A stretch of DNA of 64,000 nucleotides from Adiantum capillus-veneris (GCA_014529385.2 CM043954.1:92469747-92533746); one strand, 5' to 3'. Positions 35,445 to 46,982 are shown, numbered from the stretch's first letter. Program-made: numbers and translations. Notes: generated by a model from the sequence alone, not told the origin.

Positions 35445-35578
35445 GCATTAGATAGAAAGAATTAAACCAACAAAGATAGAATTGATAGGGCTATGCACCT
35501 ATCAACAAGTCGCATTAGATAGAAAGAATTAAACCAACAAAGATAAAGTTGATAGGGCTATGCACCAAGATGACTAAA
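35445..35578. repeat. 67-bp tandem duplication inside the piggyBac element
   Basis: GCATTAGATAGAAAGAATTA and the sequence to ATGCACC occur twice in a row. A looser duplicate pair (about 35020-35110 and 35577-35650, sharing CACATGTTCCAATTCCATGTT minus one base) flanks it. Confidence 0.85.
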
Positions 35579-36277
35579 GCCATAATAACCATAGCTTAGC
35601 ACATGTTCCAATTCCATGTTCAAAATACATGGCAAGATAAATTATCATCTCAATACATACGCATAAAGCACCTCACAAACTTGATGCAAAGATATACATG
35701 GTGAAACACACTTGACGAGGCAAAGACATGAAGAAACCTAATCACCAAGTCTGGCACAATTTAGAATCCCTTCCATAACCAAGCATGTCATGAGCCTGAT
35801 GCAGAAACAGCAATGCAAAGCACAATTCCGAGTGACAAAAGACTTGGCAAAATGCCTCATATAGGTGATACATAATATCCATGTCGCACTAAAACTGGCC
35901 AAAATGTCTATCATCACTATCTGCTACCACTGCAATCAAAACACAATCTTCCATGTAATAGTTGCTTTAGCCACTACATGTGTATCCGCTGCTACCAAAA
36001 GGAAGGTATAAGCCGCTGCCTGCAGGATACCATAAACATGACGCAAAGGTGAGCAAGCTTGTGATGCTATAACCATATCACAAGTGGGAAAAAACCATGA
36101 TGATACATCCATACAAGCAAGAAGAAAGATAATACAAAAGGATTTTGCATAATAGACATACCTAACAAAACCCTGCCATGATAAGAAGCCAGCCATAAAC
36201 AAAAACCAACCATCGCCGAACACCAGCCATGAACAAAAACTAGGATTTTGCAACAAAAACCAGCCAATAGCTTGAAA

Positions 36278-36465
36278 CTTGCAAACCCTTTCCTACAAAC
36301 AAACAAAAAAAGGAGTCAATGAGCACAAAACCTATTCTGTAGCAAAATACACCAACATTTTGCAGCAAAAACCAACATTTTATATCAAAAACCAGTCAAT
36401 AGCATCCCACCTGCAAAAGCTTTCCTGCAAACAAACAAAAAAGGGAGTCAATGAGCACAAAAACC
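36278..36465. repeat. Pair of about 53-bp direct repeats, 132 bp apart
   Basis: CTTTCCTACAAACAAACAAA and GGAGTCAATGAGCACAAA recur with few changes (36278-36332 and 36410-36465). The repeats lie just downstream of the transposase stop. Confidence 0.8.
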
Positions 36466-38697
36466 AGCCATGTATGCAAAAAATACCCACACATAAAGAG
36501 AGAGTGATACAGAGAAGTTACATAAGGGTGGATGACGTCGTCTAGAGACTCTTGAGCGCCCATCATAAAGAAAGTCGATAACAACCCTTGCATGGAATTC
36601 CTTGAAGCAAGGGTCAGCACACATAACCTTTTGACACTTACCACACCCCCAAATGGTGCGTGATGGCTTTGAGCTATCAACCTCCTTATGCTCCGAAAGA
36701 AGCTTCTTTCGCTTAGCTGAACAAACGACACAGTACTTGCTGGCTACATCATGCAAACGGATAGGAAAGTGACCATTGTATGCATCCTCAACAACTGGCC
36801 TCTTGCATACATAAGGCCGAAATGCATTGTCCACCAATTGCTCATGCATATGGAGCATAAAGTCAAATCTACACACATCCTTTTTGCCATACATTTCCTT
36901 CCATATAATCCAGCAATTTGTAAAAACAGAATCCATGAGACCCCAAAAACCTACATGCCACCACCTTAAACCGTGCATTGTACTTTGCAAGCTATAACCA
37001 CTATCAAGAACCATGCTATCAAAGACATCACAACCAGCCTTGCATGCATTATATTTCACGGCAAGTGCCGGACATGAGAAAGGCAATCTCTTATCACCAA
37101 CCAAGCGCAACACCTCACCTTTTTGCACACCATAGCAATTAGAAGCAAAAAGAATCTCTTTTTTGTCCATCCAAGAACAAGCAACCAGACCTTGCTTCTT
37201 ACAATAAGCAAACCGACAAGCACCCCGTGCTCTCTTACCCAAATGCAACATTTGGGTGGCGAGAAAGTGCTTCCTGTTACATACATAAATGCCGGTGCCA
37301 CCTTGACCTTCACTTCTTAGGTGCTCCAAAAGCTTCACAGATGTGATGTACCTATCAAAGAATACATGGTGCCCTTTTCTTGGCAATGTCTTCACCAAAT
37401 TTGCAACAACATAAAAAGACAATTCAGTACATGGCATCTTGTCATAAATTTGAAATGCAAAATTATACCCCGTGGCGGAGTCACATAGATTCCAAACCTG
37501 GATACCAAATTTATGAGGCTTTTTGGGATTGTAAACTCTGCATGGATTCAATTTACACTTAGAAGGAATTATGCGTTCATCCACAGTCACACATTGACCT
37601 AAATTATAATTCTTTTGAAAAGTGTAATTCAACCTCTCCTCTAGCTCAAGCAATTGCCATAACCTGTGCTCTCTAGTTCCCCGAGGTGGTCTTTGTGCAT
37701 TGTCCCGTAAATGCAAAAACCTTTTGATTTGCTGGAATGTAGTTTGACTCATCTTTTCACCAAAATTAGGAAACAGAAGGGAGCCTCTTATCTCATCTTT
37801 CCAATAATGTTGCTTTGATGGCATGTAGTGTAGTGCCATGCCCAAAGCTACACCCATGAAGCGTAGGAAAGAATGCCGATCTATTGAAGCCCATCTTTGC
37901 ATGGAGTCATGCAACCGGCCACACCTTTGCCTCTCTTTCTCGACATATGCATTAGTCTCACTAATAACATGATCAACAAGGTCAAGTGGAAAGAGCATCA
38001 AAAACAAATGAAACTCACAAAATTCACGTGGCATATGTCCCAAGTCTGGTCCCTTGACACCATTGAAAGGTGGAAGAGCCCGAAATGTATCATGTGGCTC
38101 TTGCTCTAATTCATCACCACTCTTCCACTGTGGAGGAATCACATCAACAAAATGTGCATCTCCATCAGGAGAGTCATCAAGTACAGGACCCTTGGCTTCC
38201 AATACTTCATTGTGACCACATTCAACCCCCTCACCTTCTGATGCATGCTCATCATCACTTTCATCATCATTAGCAACATCAAATGGGCTGCTTGAAGGGA
38301 CAGGTCTGCCCCCTGCATGAGAAGGCTTATATTTTCTAGGTCGGCCACCACATGCAGATTTACTATATTTGGGTGATACATTTTCAGGTGTGCCATTTGC
38401 AGGCATGCATGATGCTTTTGGTCTACCCCGCTTACGTGATTTAGGTGGTCTTCCAGGACGCCTACCAAGTGGGGTTGGGTCAAGTGGAGTCTCTTCAGCC
38501 TCTTCTTCAACATGCGTTATGTTCTCTTCCCCCCCAACAAGCAGGGCATCAAAATCATTTGCAGCCCCCAAATTACGTTTTGATAGCATAGGTGCATGAC
38601 TTGATTCACCAATTCCAAATGAAGAAGGTGGAGGTGTAGATTCTTGTCTTACCTCACAGTTTCTTTGAGGAGAATGCACCCATTGAGAGCTCCACAC
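36448..38697 (-). CDS. piggyBac-like transposase (DDD domain and Cys-rich end intact)
   Basis: Cut-and-paste transposase of the DDE_Tnp_1_7 family, expected to act in the nucleus on the TTAA-flanked ends of this element. The 749-residue open stretch has AT-hook-like RRPGRPPKSRKRGRPK near residue 80, an acidic linker to about 190, and the transposase core from about 200 (residues counted from 38697). The three catalytic aspartates are visible: VDERIIPSK, FFDRYITS and AGCDVFDSM. Next comes SLQSTMHGLRWW, then a C-terminal Cys-rich zinc-binding part (CVVCS...WGCGKCQKVMCADPCF). The frame is open upstream of 38697 to a stop near 38766, with no ATG there. The first in-frame ATG is at 38589 (713 residues). 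The natural N-terminus is probably further upstream; see 38777-38980. Confidence 0.88.
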   Translation of the reverse strand: MWSSQWVHSPQRNCEVRQESTPPPSSFGIGESSHAPMLSKRNLGAANDFDALLVGGEENITHVEEEAEETPLDPTPLGRRPGRPPKSRKRGRPKASCMPANGTPENVSPKYSKSACGGRPRKYKPSHAGGRPVPSSSPFDVANDDESDDEHASEGEGVECGHNEVLEAKGPVLDDSPDGDAHFVDVIPPQWKSGDELEQEPHDTFRALPPFNGVKGPDLGHMPREFCEFHLFLMLFPLDLVDHVISETNAYVEKERQRCGRLHDSMQRWASIDRHSFLRFMGVALGMALHYMPSKQHYWKDEIRGSLLFPNFGEKMSQTTFQQIKRFLHLRDNAQRPPRGTREHRLWQLLELEERLNYTFQKNYNLGQCVTVDERIIPSKCKLNPCRVYNPKKPHKFGIQVWNLCDSATGYNFAFQIYDKMPCTELSFYVVANLVKTLPRKGHHVFFDRYITSVKLLEHLRSEGQGGTGIYVCNRKHFLATQMLHLGKRARGACRFAYCKKQGLVACSWMDKKEILFASNCYGVQKGEVLRLVGDKRLPFSCPALAVKYNACKAGCDVFDSMVLDSGYSLQSTMHGLRWWHVGFWGLMDSVFTNCWIIWKEMYGKKDVCRFDFMLHMHEQLVDNAFRPYVCKRPVVEDAYNGHFPIRLHDVASKYCVVCSAKRKKLLSEHKEVDSSKPSRTIWGCGKCQKVMCADPCFKEFHARVVIDFLYDGRSRVSRRRHPPLCNFSVSLSLYVWVFFAYMAGFCAH

Positions 38698-38776
38698 AAT
38701 AAATTCTGCAACATCATCCCATGAAGCTGAATAATCCTTTGAATCCCCCTCAAATCGGCAAGAGAACTTCTACTTT

Positions 38777-38980
38777 TTAACTGAGTATTTTTGCAGGACA
38801 CCAAAAAAAGAAGACCTCTGTATGCTTTTCTCCAAATTCTTGCTCAACCCATGATGCCCCAAACCAAGCTGTCGGGACCTGCAAGAGTGCACCTTCTTGG
38901 GCTTGCAAAAACTGTGGGTAGCGTCCAGCGCGTCTGCAACCAACTTCCTCTATAGCATAACGCCTCTGATTTGACGCCAT
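38777..38980 (-). CDS. N-terminal coding part of the piggyBac transposase, out of frame
   Basis: Starts MASNQRRYAIEEVGCRRAG and runs on with VPTAWFGASWVEQEFGEKHT, 67 codons. It is one frame off from the main transposase frame. Past a run of seven T (minus strand), the main frame reads FFGVLQKYSVKK, then a TAG, then KFSCRFEGDSKDYSASWDD, which looks like the rest of one small domain. So the original gene seems to run through here, now carrying a one-base shift and a stop. A short intron is an alternative, but the gap is under 60 bp. Confidence 0.5.
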   Translation of the reverse strand: MASNQRRYAIEEVGCRRAGRYPQFLQAQEGALLQVPTAWFGASWVEQEFGEKHTEVFFFWCPAKILS

Positions 38981-39409
38981 TTATGTTGCAAAATTCAGCA
39001 GCTCCAAGAGGGGAAAAATCGGTTTTTGCCAGACCCCGCTCAAGGGCTCACTCAATTTTGGGTTTTGGGGCTTTCACCCTCAACCCTTGGATCCCCTCTT
39101 CAACCTACGGTCAAGATCAGCCCCCAATTTAGAGCCTAGGCACACGCATGGAAGCATTTTTCTTGCACGACATGCCATGGACAATTGGCCAATTGTCATA
39201 AAATCCATCAATTGAATTATTCATTGAGTTAATTACCCAACCTTGCTGGCATGCAACCGGTTTGAAATTAATTCCAAGTTTTTTTCAAGTCTTTTGAGAA
39301 ATTTGAGGATTGGTCCCATGTACTAGTCCTATTTATATTTTTAGAATTAATTCGGGAAAAATTGCGAGTTAACACGACATAAAAGTGTCCTAGGACATAA
39401 ATATGTCAT

Positions 39410-39424
39410 GTTACCAACCTAGTG
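39410..39424 (-). repeat. piggyBac right terminal inverted repeat
   Basis: Plus strand GTTACCAACCTAGTG, the exact reverse complement of the left end, followed by TTAA at 39425-39428. Confidence 0.92.
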
Positions 39425-39539
39425 TTAACTCTTTAAGATATGCTCGATCTCAATCATTAAGGTACATTGAATTTCCTCCTCTTCAAATCCTTCTATTAAC
39501 ATACGCTGCTTTCACATTTGCTTAAAATCAGTGCATATA

Positions 39540-40260
39540 AAAAAATATCATATCTTTATGTTTTAAAATAATAACAATATATACATATATATATATATAT
39601 ATGTTATTCTATTTTTCATAATATATATATATATATATATACAATGCTAGCTATTATATACCATCTATATATGTATATATTATATACAATATTCATAATA
39701 TATATACAATAATAATATATGTAAAAATGATATATAGTATCATGTATATCATATTTATTATGTATTATGTATATTATTTATATAATGTATAATATTTACT
39801 ATATATTATATAAACTTTTTTATATTGTATATAGTATTATATATACTATATACCACATACTATATATATAGTATGTACTATATATTATGTATCTTTATAA
39901 AATAATGTGTTTATATTTGTATATATTATTTATTATATTTTATATAATAATTATTATATACTATATATGTATTATGTATTATAAATATACTATGTAGTAT
40001 CTACTATATATACAATATCAACTATTGTATACCATCTATATATTAACTACATTTTATACAATATTCATGATATATATACATTTATAATATATGTAAAAAT
40101 GATGTACAGTATCATATATATACTAAGTATTCTACGTACGATTTATATATTTATTTATTTATTTATTATATTTTTTTGATAATAATTATTATATATTATA
40201 TATGTAGCATGGTGACCCTATAAACAAACTTTATGCTAAGTATATTCTTGATACTTTTAT
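39540..40260. repeat. AT-rich region with a duplicated segment of about 370 bp spacing
   Basis: Almost pure A/T with many TATATA runs. The segment from ATACCATCTATATAT to GTAAAAATGAT and AGTATCAT occurs at 39655-39750 and again at 40028-40120, offset 371-372 bp. No gene. Confidence 0.8.
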
Positions 40261-40263
40261 ATA

Positions 40264-40694
40264 ATGCTAATTTTTTGTGAAGCACAAAGTGCATGCAACA
40301 ATAAACAAGCTTTCCTTGATACATTTGAAACCACAAAATCCTTGTTCAACACCTTCTTTGAGATAGAAAATGCTCAAAATCCAAACAAAGAGGATGTCGA
40401 TAGTTGTGGCACTCTTGCCCACAATGCAATAATTAATTGTGGAGAGCTTGGCTACCATAGTGCAAATGAGTGTGAAACCTTCCAAAGACATGTGGAGGCT
40501 TGGACACAAATGTGGAGCTCTTTCTTTACTTCATATTGGTAGGTTGGTGGTGACAACGTTACAAATGGAGGCAAAAATGACAATGACAATGACAATGACA
40601 ACGACAATGCCAATGAAAATAGTGACAAGAATTACAAGTAAAATACAAATGGAGGCAACCATGACAATAACAATAGTGACAACAATGACAAATA
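40264..40694 (+). CDS. Unrecognised small ORF with an Asn/Asp repeat downstream
   Basis: A 92-codon frame (40264-40542) starts MLIFCEAQSACNNKQAFLDT and has four cysteines and no clear signal peptide. A short repetitive stretch (AATGACAATGACAATGAC, 40570-40690) follows and would read as Asn/Asp repeats, separated from the first part by a stop. It may be an exon or remnant of a low-complexity protein gene. I do not recognise it, and it may not be a gene. Confidence 0.25.
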
Positions 40695-40699
40695 AAATA

Positions 40700-42850
40700 C
40701 TTATTATGCTAATCTTGTTTAAATAAAGATGTAAACCCTAAAGTCCGATTACATTACTTTAGGGTTTGGTTTCACCCAAGTATATGCATTATGATAATGT
40801 TGTTTAAATAAAGATGTAAACCTTAAAGCGGTTTAAATTTACTATATGGATTTTTTTGTCCCAAGTTTATGTACTCAAAAAACACATTCTCATATGTATT
40901 AAAGGGTGGAAAAATCTTTTTTCCAAATTTAACAAACAAATGATACTTGTTTAGTGTAAAAAATCATTTTTGATGTGTTTGTCTATGTGTTGCAAAGTGG
41001 ATGGTGATCCCTCCCAAGCAAAGGAAATCTTGATAATCTTCAAGAACTCGCATGCTAGATTCCCAAAAAAGTGCTTTCTCTAAAATGCTCACCAAAAAAT
41101 CACGTTTGTATTAGTAGTGCCTACTTTCCTACTCCATATGGATCCTAATAACTCCATTCTACTTGTGTTACCGCAATGTAGTAGGAAAGTATTTTCTACT
41201 TTCCTATTACATCTGGCTCCTACTAGCTCCACTCTATTCGTGTTACCTCAATGATTACAACCTTGTTGATGAGAGTTCTGTGGAAGCTCTGCTAAGCATA
41301 CCTCATAGTGAAAACTTTATCATAAATATTAGACATTAAAGAATATCAAGAGTATAGAACAGTAATCATAGAAATTTTAACCTTTAGAGGCTACATTCTT
41401 TAATAACACAAATAATCAAGGCTGCACAACAATCTACTTAATGACCTTCAATTCTATATTTAAACATATTGCAATGGCCTTTGTGGAGTATCTCTTTTGG
41501 TGCCACGATGATGAAGAAACTTGTATGATGTTTGAGCAGATTAAATGAGTAGATTTTAGAATGAGCTTTTACAAATGTGGATCTTAGTGATATTAGGATA
41601 GTGTACATTTTTAATGTGATTTAGGCATAAAATTACTCACAACTAACATAATAGACCTATATTAAGTAGCAACATTGGACTGTAGCAAAGCTCTACTAAA
41701 TTGATGTAAGGTCATTTACTAAGATTTGAAACCTTCCATCAACTGATATTGACTAATTGTCCATAATGATCTTACATTTTTGCACATGGGACTTTTCCTT
41801 TTTCATTGTTATCTAAATTTGTGCGACATAGTGCATGTGAAAAAATCTTGAAGTTATGATGTTTTTAAGGAGCACGGTTGCTTGCACAACAAATGTGGCT
41901 CTCAATCCTAATGTTTAGCTCAAATCAATCTATGTGAGTTGACAAAGAGATATTGTCAAATTTTTCTATTTAGTGGTTAGAATAATTTGGCTAAGACTCT
42001 AACCTTATTTTTTGCGTATAGATATTTGCACTAATCAAATGGTTTTGATAATGATCATATTATTATTATTATCATTATCATTATTATTATTGTTAGATTG
42101 TTAAACTTCTATCGATTCACACAGAGCTAAAAAGATAGTTCACTATTGATCTATTCAAGTTTTGTTTCAAAACCTAAAAATCCATAGCTATGGGGCTATT
42201 TTCAAGTAATGCTAATGTCAAGACAAGGATCCTGCCCTTGGCAAAGGCTAAGGTAGTGGGCAAGGCCCAATGGCTATGTGCCACATGGACATGCATGGGG
42301 CCCCTCTCTATGGCTAGGAGCCTATATAAGTAGAGAGGGGTTGGTTGAGAGGAGTGCGAGTCATCACCCCTAGAAATATTTAGCCTTTCATAGGTATCAA
42401 AGTATCAAGATCTTCTTGGCCACAGTTGTAGCTGACTACTCACCAAAAGCAAGGGTGTAGTTTGGTTTGCACCAAAGGTGGTAGGATTGGAGCCACAAGG
42501 AAGTGCTCTGCATCAAGTAAGAATTTTTGTTGTATGCATACACTGATCCAAGATGCACATAGCATGTTGCGAGTGATTTTATCTCTACTTGTGCTACCTG
42601 CGATCCTCATGCCATGGGCTCCTTTACTTCCCTTCACATGAGGCCACTCGTACTGAGTCAAATTTTAGTGGTCAAACCCTTGAGAGGGTATTATTTCCAC
42701 TAGTTTTGACACCCTTCCCACCCTTAAGCTCAAGGAATTTTGGGAAATTACATTCTAAGATTAAACACAAGCAGATATAAAAAATTGGCTAAGTGTGGTT
42801 AGCTCAAAAATTTATTATAAAAATTTTGAATAAAAAGATATTACAAGGTG
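40700..42850. other. No gene recognised; small duplications
   Basis: TTTAAATAAAGATGTAAACC occurs twice (about 40717 and 40803), and a block of about 60 bp starting CTACTTTCCTA recurs (about 41127 and 41197). A (TTA/TCA)n-like run lies near 42060-42095. No coding signal. Confidence 0.5.
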
Positions 42851-42859
42851 TTTCTTTGT

Positions 42860-45560
42860 AATTATGTTGATGGATCCCCCTCTTCCATCAAATAACCAAT
42901 TTGATATTGAAATTGCTCTGCCTATTGGGATGGATATTGCTATGACGACTGTGCACGGTGAAGATACTAACGATCTTCAAGAAGAGCATGGTTTCATGAA
43001 CAGACAAGAATTTAACACCCTTCTTCTATGCATGATGCACATGGAGAAGAAGTAGATGCCATATATACCAACTTAACTATCCTCATGAAGGTATATGGTG
43101 CAAATGGCCGTGGATTGGTCACAAAATCCACTCGTGATCGGCTCAAGGAGCCGACGAAGGAAAATTTCATCATTAATGAATGATTTAAAGCCACCAATTC
43201 ACAAAGGTGAATATTGAGAGAGAAACAAAGATGTATAAATATGTTCTTGCACAAGTGGATAGATGTCCATCATCTGCATGCGACTCCAAAATTCTTATGT
43301 TCACTCAAAACTAGTTTAGAACTTGAAGGCAAGGCCTACAAGTGGTAGATGTTGTTGAAGCCAAAAAAAAAAGCCTACAACCTAAGAATGGTTTCAAGCT
43401 ATGCTCTAGAAGGATCTCCTTCCTAACAATGAGGATGGCAAGAACTGACAAGCTTGGGATGACTGTTTCATGCATATATCATCTCTAACTAATTAAATTT
43501 CTTTAAATAGAGGTTAAATGGTCTCAACAAATTTCACAAAATACACGGATTCCTATAAAGATTACACCTTGATGTTAAGAGAATATTACTCACTTATCCT
43601 TCAACTTTGGAAGATTCTATTTTCAAAGCATTAATTTATGATGCAAATGAGAAAGGGCTTGAGCTAAGCATCCTGCAATAGACAACAAATCTTCTTCTTA
43701 CACCAAAACAAATGCAAGGCATCTTTAGCCAATCAAGAGGGTGCAAAATATGTTGAGGGTCGTTGTGGTACTTTATCTACAGCTATAGAATTTGCCAAAT
43801 CAAAGAAGGATAACTTGTGCTTCACAATGTCTATCCGACAAGCATATCAAGCAAGATTGTCCTGAGAATCAAAACATAGGCTAGGATAAGGCCAATGGTA
43901 ATGATAAAAGAGGGAGTAAAAGGTAAGCACAAGGCACTACACACTATCAATTAGATCCTCTATCTAAATTTTCTAAAGTGGAAGTCTCTCACTCCATAGA
44001 TGCACTTGACTATTTGCTTACAACTTTAAAGTGGAAGTAGCTAGTGGGTCCCCAAGATTTGCCCATCTTCATGGATATATCAATGGGTACAAGGTGCGCG
44101 TACTTATTGACAATGGAGCAACTCATAATTTTCTAAATTATTCTTTGGTTAAGCATGAAGCTTCCACAAATGAAAAGTACACACAACTATACTATACCTC
44201 TTATGCAAGGGTGAGGATCCAAATGTTTGGAATAACACGTTTAAGGATGTTCACTAGAGGTTTGAGGCCATCCAAATGAAACTTAATTTTTAGGTTATGA
44301 ACATGTCAAGAGCTTGATGTAGTTCCTGAACACAAGTACACTCTTTGAGACTGATGGAAACCATGTTTTCTTTTTTGAGAGTGGGATGTTCCCTCTTTTC
44401 CTCTCATATGTACAGCCAATTTGTAAGTATTGCAAAAAGCAAATGAAATAGAGAATCTCTATATGTGTTACTATATGTCTCACTTGTCTGTAAATGATGA
44501 GAAAACTTTTGAAATTGATTTGTTGTAGCGAACTTAATTTAAGTTTTTCACGATTATAAGGATGTTTTTCCTAATGTATTTACCTTTGATTTTACATCCA
44601 AAGCAGGAAATACAACATAGTATAGCTATGAAACTTGATAATAAACTTATAAGTAAACCAACATATAGTAGGCTTACTCAAATGGAAGCTAAGGAGTTAG
44701 AATGTCAACTTACTGGTTATATCAATACATTCTAAATATATTAGTAGGTATTTCATTTGAGCTAGTTCTTACCGATCATTTTAATAAGCATTTCATTCAA
44801 ACCAATTCTTCTACATGGACATCCCCAAAGAAGGATGGTTATATGCACATGTATGTAGACTATCATGCTTTGAATAGGGTTATCATACAATATATATATT
44901 CTATGCCCAAAATTGATGAACATTTTGATCAACTCGATGGGGTTATAAATTTCACAAGGATTGATTAAGATCTAGGTATCATCAATTATGGATTGACCTC
45001 AGTGATATTCCTTGAACATCCTTTTGCACACGGTTTTGTCATTTTGCATTTCTTATTCTTTTTGGCTATTTTGAAACCGCCTTCTCCCAAAAATTTGAAA
45101 AACTTTTACTTTTTCTTTAGGTATGGTTGGTTATTATTGCAAGTTATTAAGAATTACACAAGGATAGTTGTGCTTATGATTGACCAATTCAAGGGCCAAG
45201 ATCATCAAGTTATTTGTCAAGCAAAGCTACAAAGTAGCTTTGATACATTTAGGAAAAATTTATCCTTTGCTTCTCTATTGAATATCATCGATCCAACAAA
45301 ACCTTTTGTTTTGGAGATGATGCTAGCAATAAGGACATTGGTGTAGTAGTACTTCAACATGGTAGACCACTTATCTTTGAAAGCAAGACAATAGATCATG
45401 CTCAACAAAATTGCTTAGCTTATGAGCACAAGCTATATGTCAGTATGCATGATCTTTATTGGTGATGGAGGCATTATTTGTATGGTGTAGAGTTTGAGAT
45501 TGTGTTTGACCATGAAAAAATCAAATGGTTTACCAATCAAACAAATTTGAAGGGTTGAAA
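42860..45560 (+). mobile_element. Decayed Ty3-type element (fossil), plus strand
   Basis: Parts in order: a gag-like start (42864-43480); a protease with VLIDNGATHNFLNYSL (near 44110); a reverse-transcriptase part with MYVDYHALNRV...MPKIDEHFDQLDG (44840-44950); a segment with NYTRIVVLMIDQFKGQDHQV; and an RNase H-like part with KPFVLE...DIGVVVLQHGRPL (45220-45560). It has many breaks and looks much older than element B. No LTRs found; its right side meets a (CT)n run at 45666. Confidence 0.75.
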
Positions 45561-45663
45561 GGCTAGATGGATAAAGATCCTATTTTTTTGAATAAAAAAT
45601 CTTTAGCTTAACTTACAAGCAAAACAATACCTACTATCAATCTACCCTAAGTCGAGCAACCTG

Positions 45664-45665
<2 letters not shown>

Positions 45666-45715
<50 letters not shown>
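45666..45715. repeat. (CT)n microsatellite
   Basis: About 50 bp of CT repeats directly after the Ty3-type fossil. Confidence 0.95.
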
Positions 45716-45717
<2 letters not shown>

Positions 45718-45719
45718 AG

Positions 45720-46840
45720 ATCAACAAAAGCTCAATCTCTCACCCCTTGTGGCTTCTAAATTTCAGCCCCTTGCCACCTTGATGCATGACCTTTTAGTAT
45801 ATGTATTTTGTTAGCTAGGCAACTCAACAATAAATGATTAATGCACTTAACTTAGTTCTTGAGTCACAAATAACCTTAGTTAGAAAAAAGAAGACCAGCT
45901 AGTTATCCACTTTGACCTCAACAAAAGTCAAAGTCTATTGAACTTTAGAGTGATCAAAGGTCTGAATAATGTTACAGTGCCTATATGACTTGATTGATAA
46001 GTTTGGCATTGGCCCATGAACATGAAATTTTCTTTAGGCAAAACAAAGGGAACTTACATCAAACTTTTGGTACAAGACAGATTGGTTCTTGTCACTTAAC
46101 AAACAATGGAGAAATTTGTCGTGGCCTGAGGCAAAGTGGGTAGTAGTTACAACTGGTAACACATGGGATACTCCATGTACTAGCATAATGAAGATCTTCA
46201 TCCAAAATATAATGTGGGTTTACCAACAGGAATCAAAGTTAAAGCCATAGGAATAGGCACTAACTTATGTTCAGGATTGAAAGCAGCAATCAAAGACGCC
46301 CTCCATCTTTGTAAAGATTGCTCAACCATGGGAGGTCTCATCGATAAAATCTACAAATCGATGCATAAGACTTGGAGAACCCACTTTTTCAAGAATGATC
46401 TGATTCTGCATGCAGATTGTTTGCTTCTAATATTTGAAACAAACTTGGAAATTAAGAAACTTTTGAGTTTTTGAAAGAATCCCTATGATAGACACATTCA
46501 AAGAAACCATTTTGGTGAGGAGTGAGTGAATACTCTCAATAGGAAAACATAAAATCTTTGAAGAGTGGAAGCAAGCACTCCTCAACATTAAATACTCAGA
46601 AAGCGCTAGCTTTGAGCTTCTGACTACCAGCCGTAACCCTGACTTGGCTGTATATGTACCCTTTTGTATCTTTGGGCTCCTCAAGGCACTGTTTGTGTTT
46701 GAGGGTTAATGTATATTCTTTTTTTATTTAATACAACACTATAACTCACAATTGTGAATATGAAAAAAAAAAAGAATGTGTCACTTTGCATGTACATTCT
46801 AAGAGACTATGTCCCTAATAGGGATCACATCATGCATTAT
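45720..46840. other. No gene recognised
   Basis: One 86-codon frame at 46214-46474 (IKVKAIGIGTNLCSGLKAA) has no family I recognise. It could be a remnant. Confidence 0.3.
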
Positions 46841-46844
46841 GAAA

Positions 46845-46949
46845 ATCACTACACACACACACGCACTCACGCACACATATATATAATATACATAATATAT
46901 ACATACATACATACATATATATACATAATATATTTGTATGTATATATAT

Positions 46950-46982
<33 letters not shown>

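Larger units (their letters stand above)
33942..39424 (-). mobile_element. piggyBac-type DNA transposon, 5.48 kb
   Basis: It is bounded by TTAA on both sides (33938-33941 and 39425-39428), the target duplicated by piggyBac transposases. It has 15-bp terminal inverted repeats CACTAGGTTGGTAAC (33942-33956, and reversed at 39410-39424). Just inside each end are palindromic blocks of form GGACATAAAAGTGTCC (33963-33979; 39376-39390) and AGGACATAAATATGTC (39392-39407). Subterminal repeats are known to be needed in piggyBac. One transposase gene lies inside on the minus strand, leaving about 2.5 kb between its stop and the left end. The exact ends and the open catalytic domain suggest a fairly recent insertion. 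Confidence 0.92.

Noticed and set aside
40264-40542. Transposase or toxin assignment for the four-Cys ORF
   Set aside because: No motif supports any function, so it is kept only as unrecognised.
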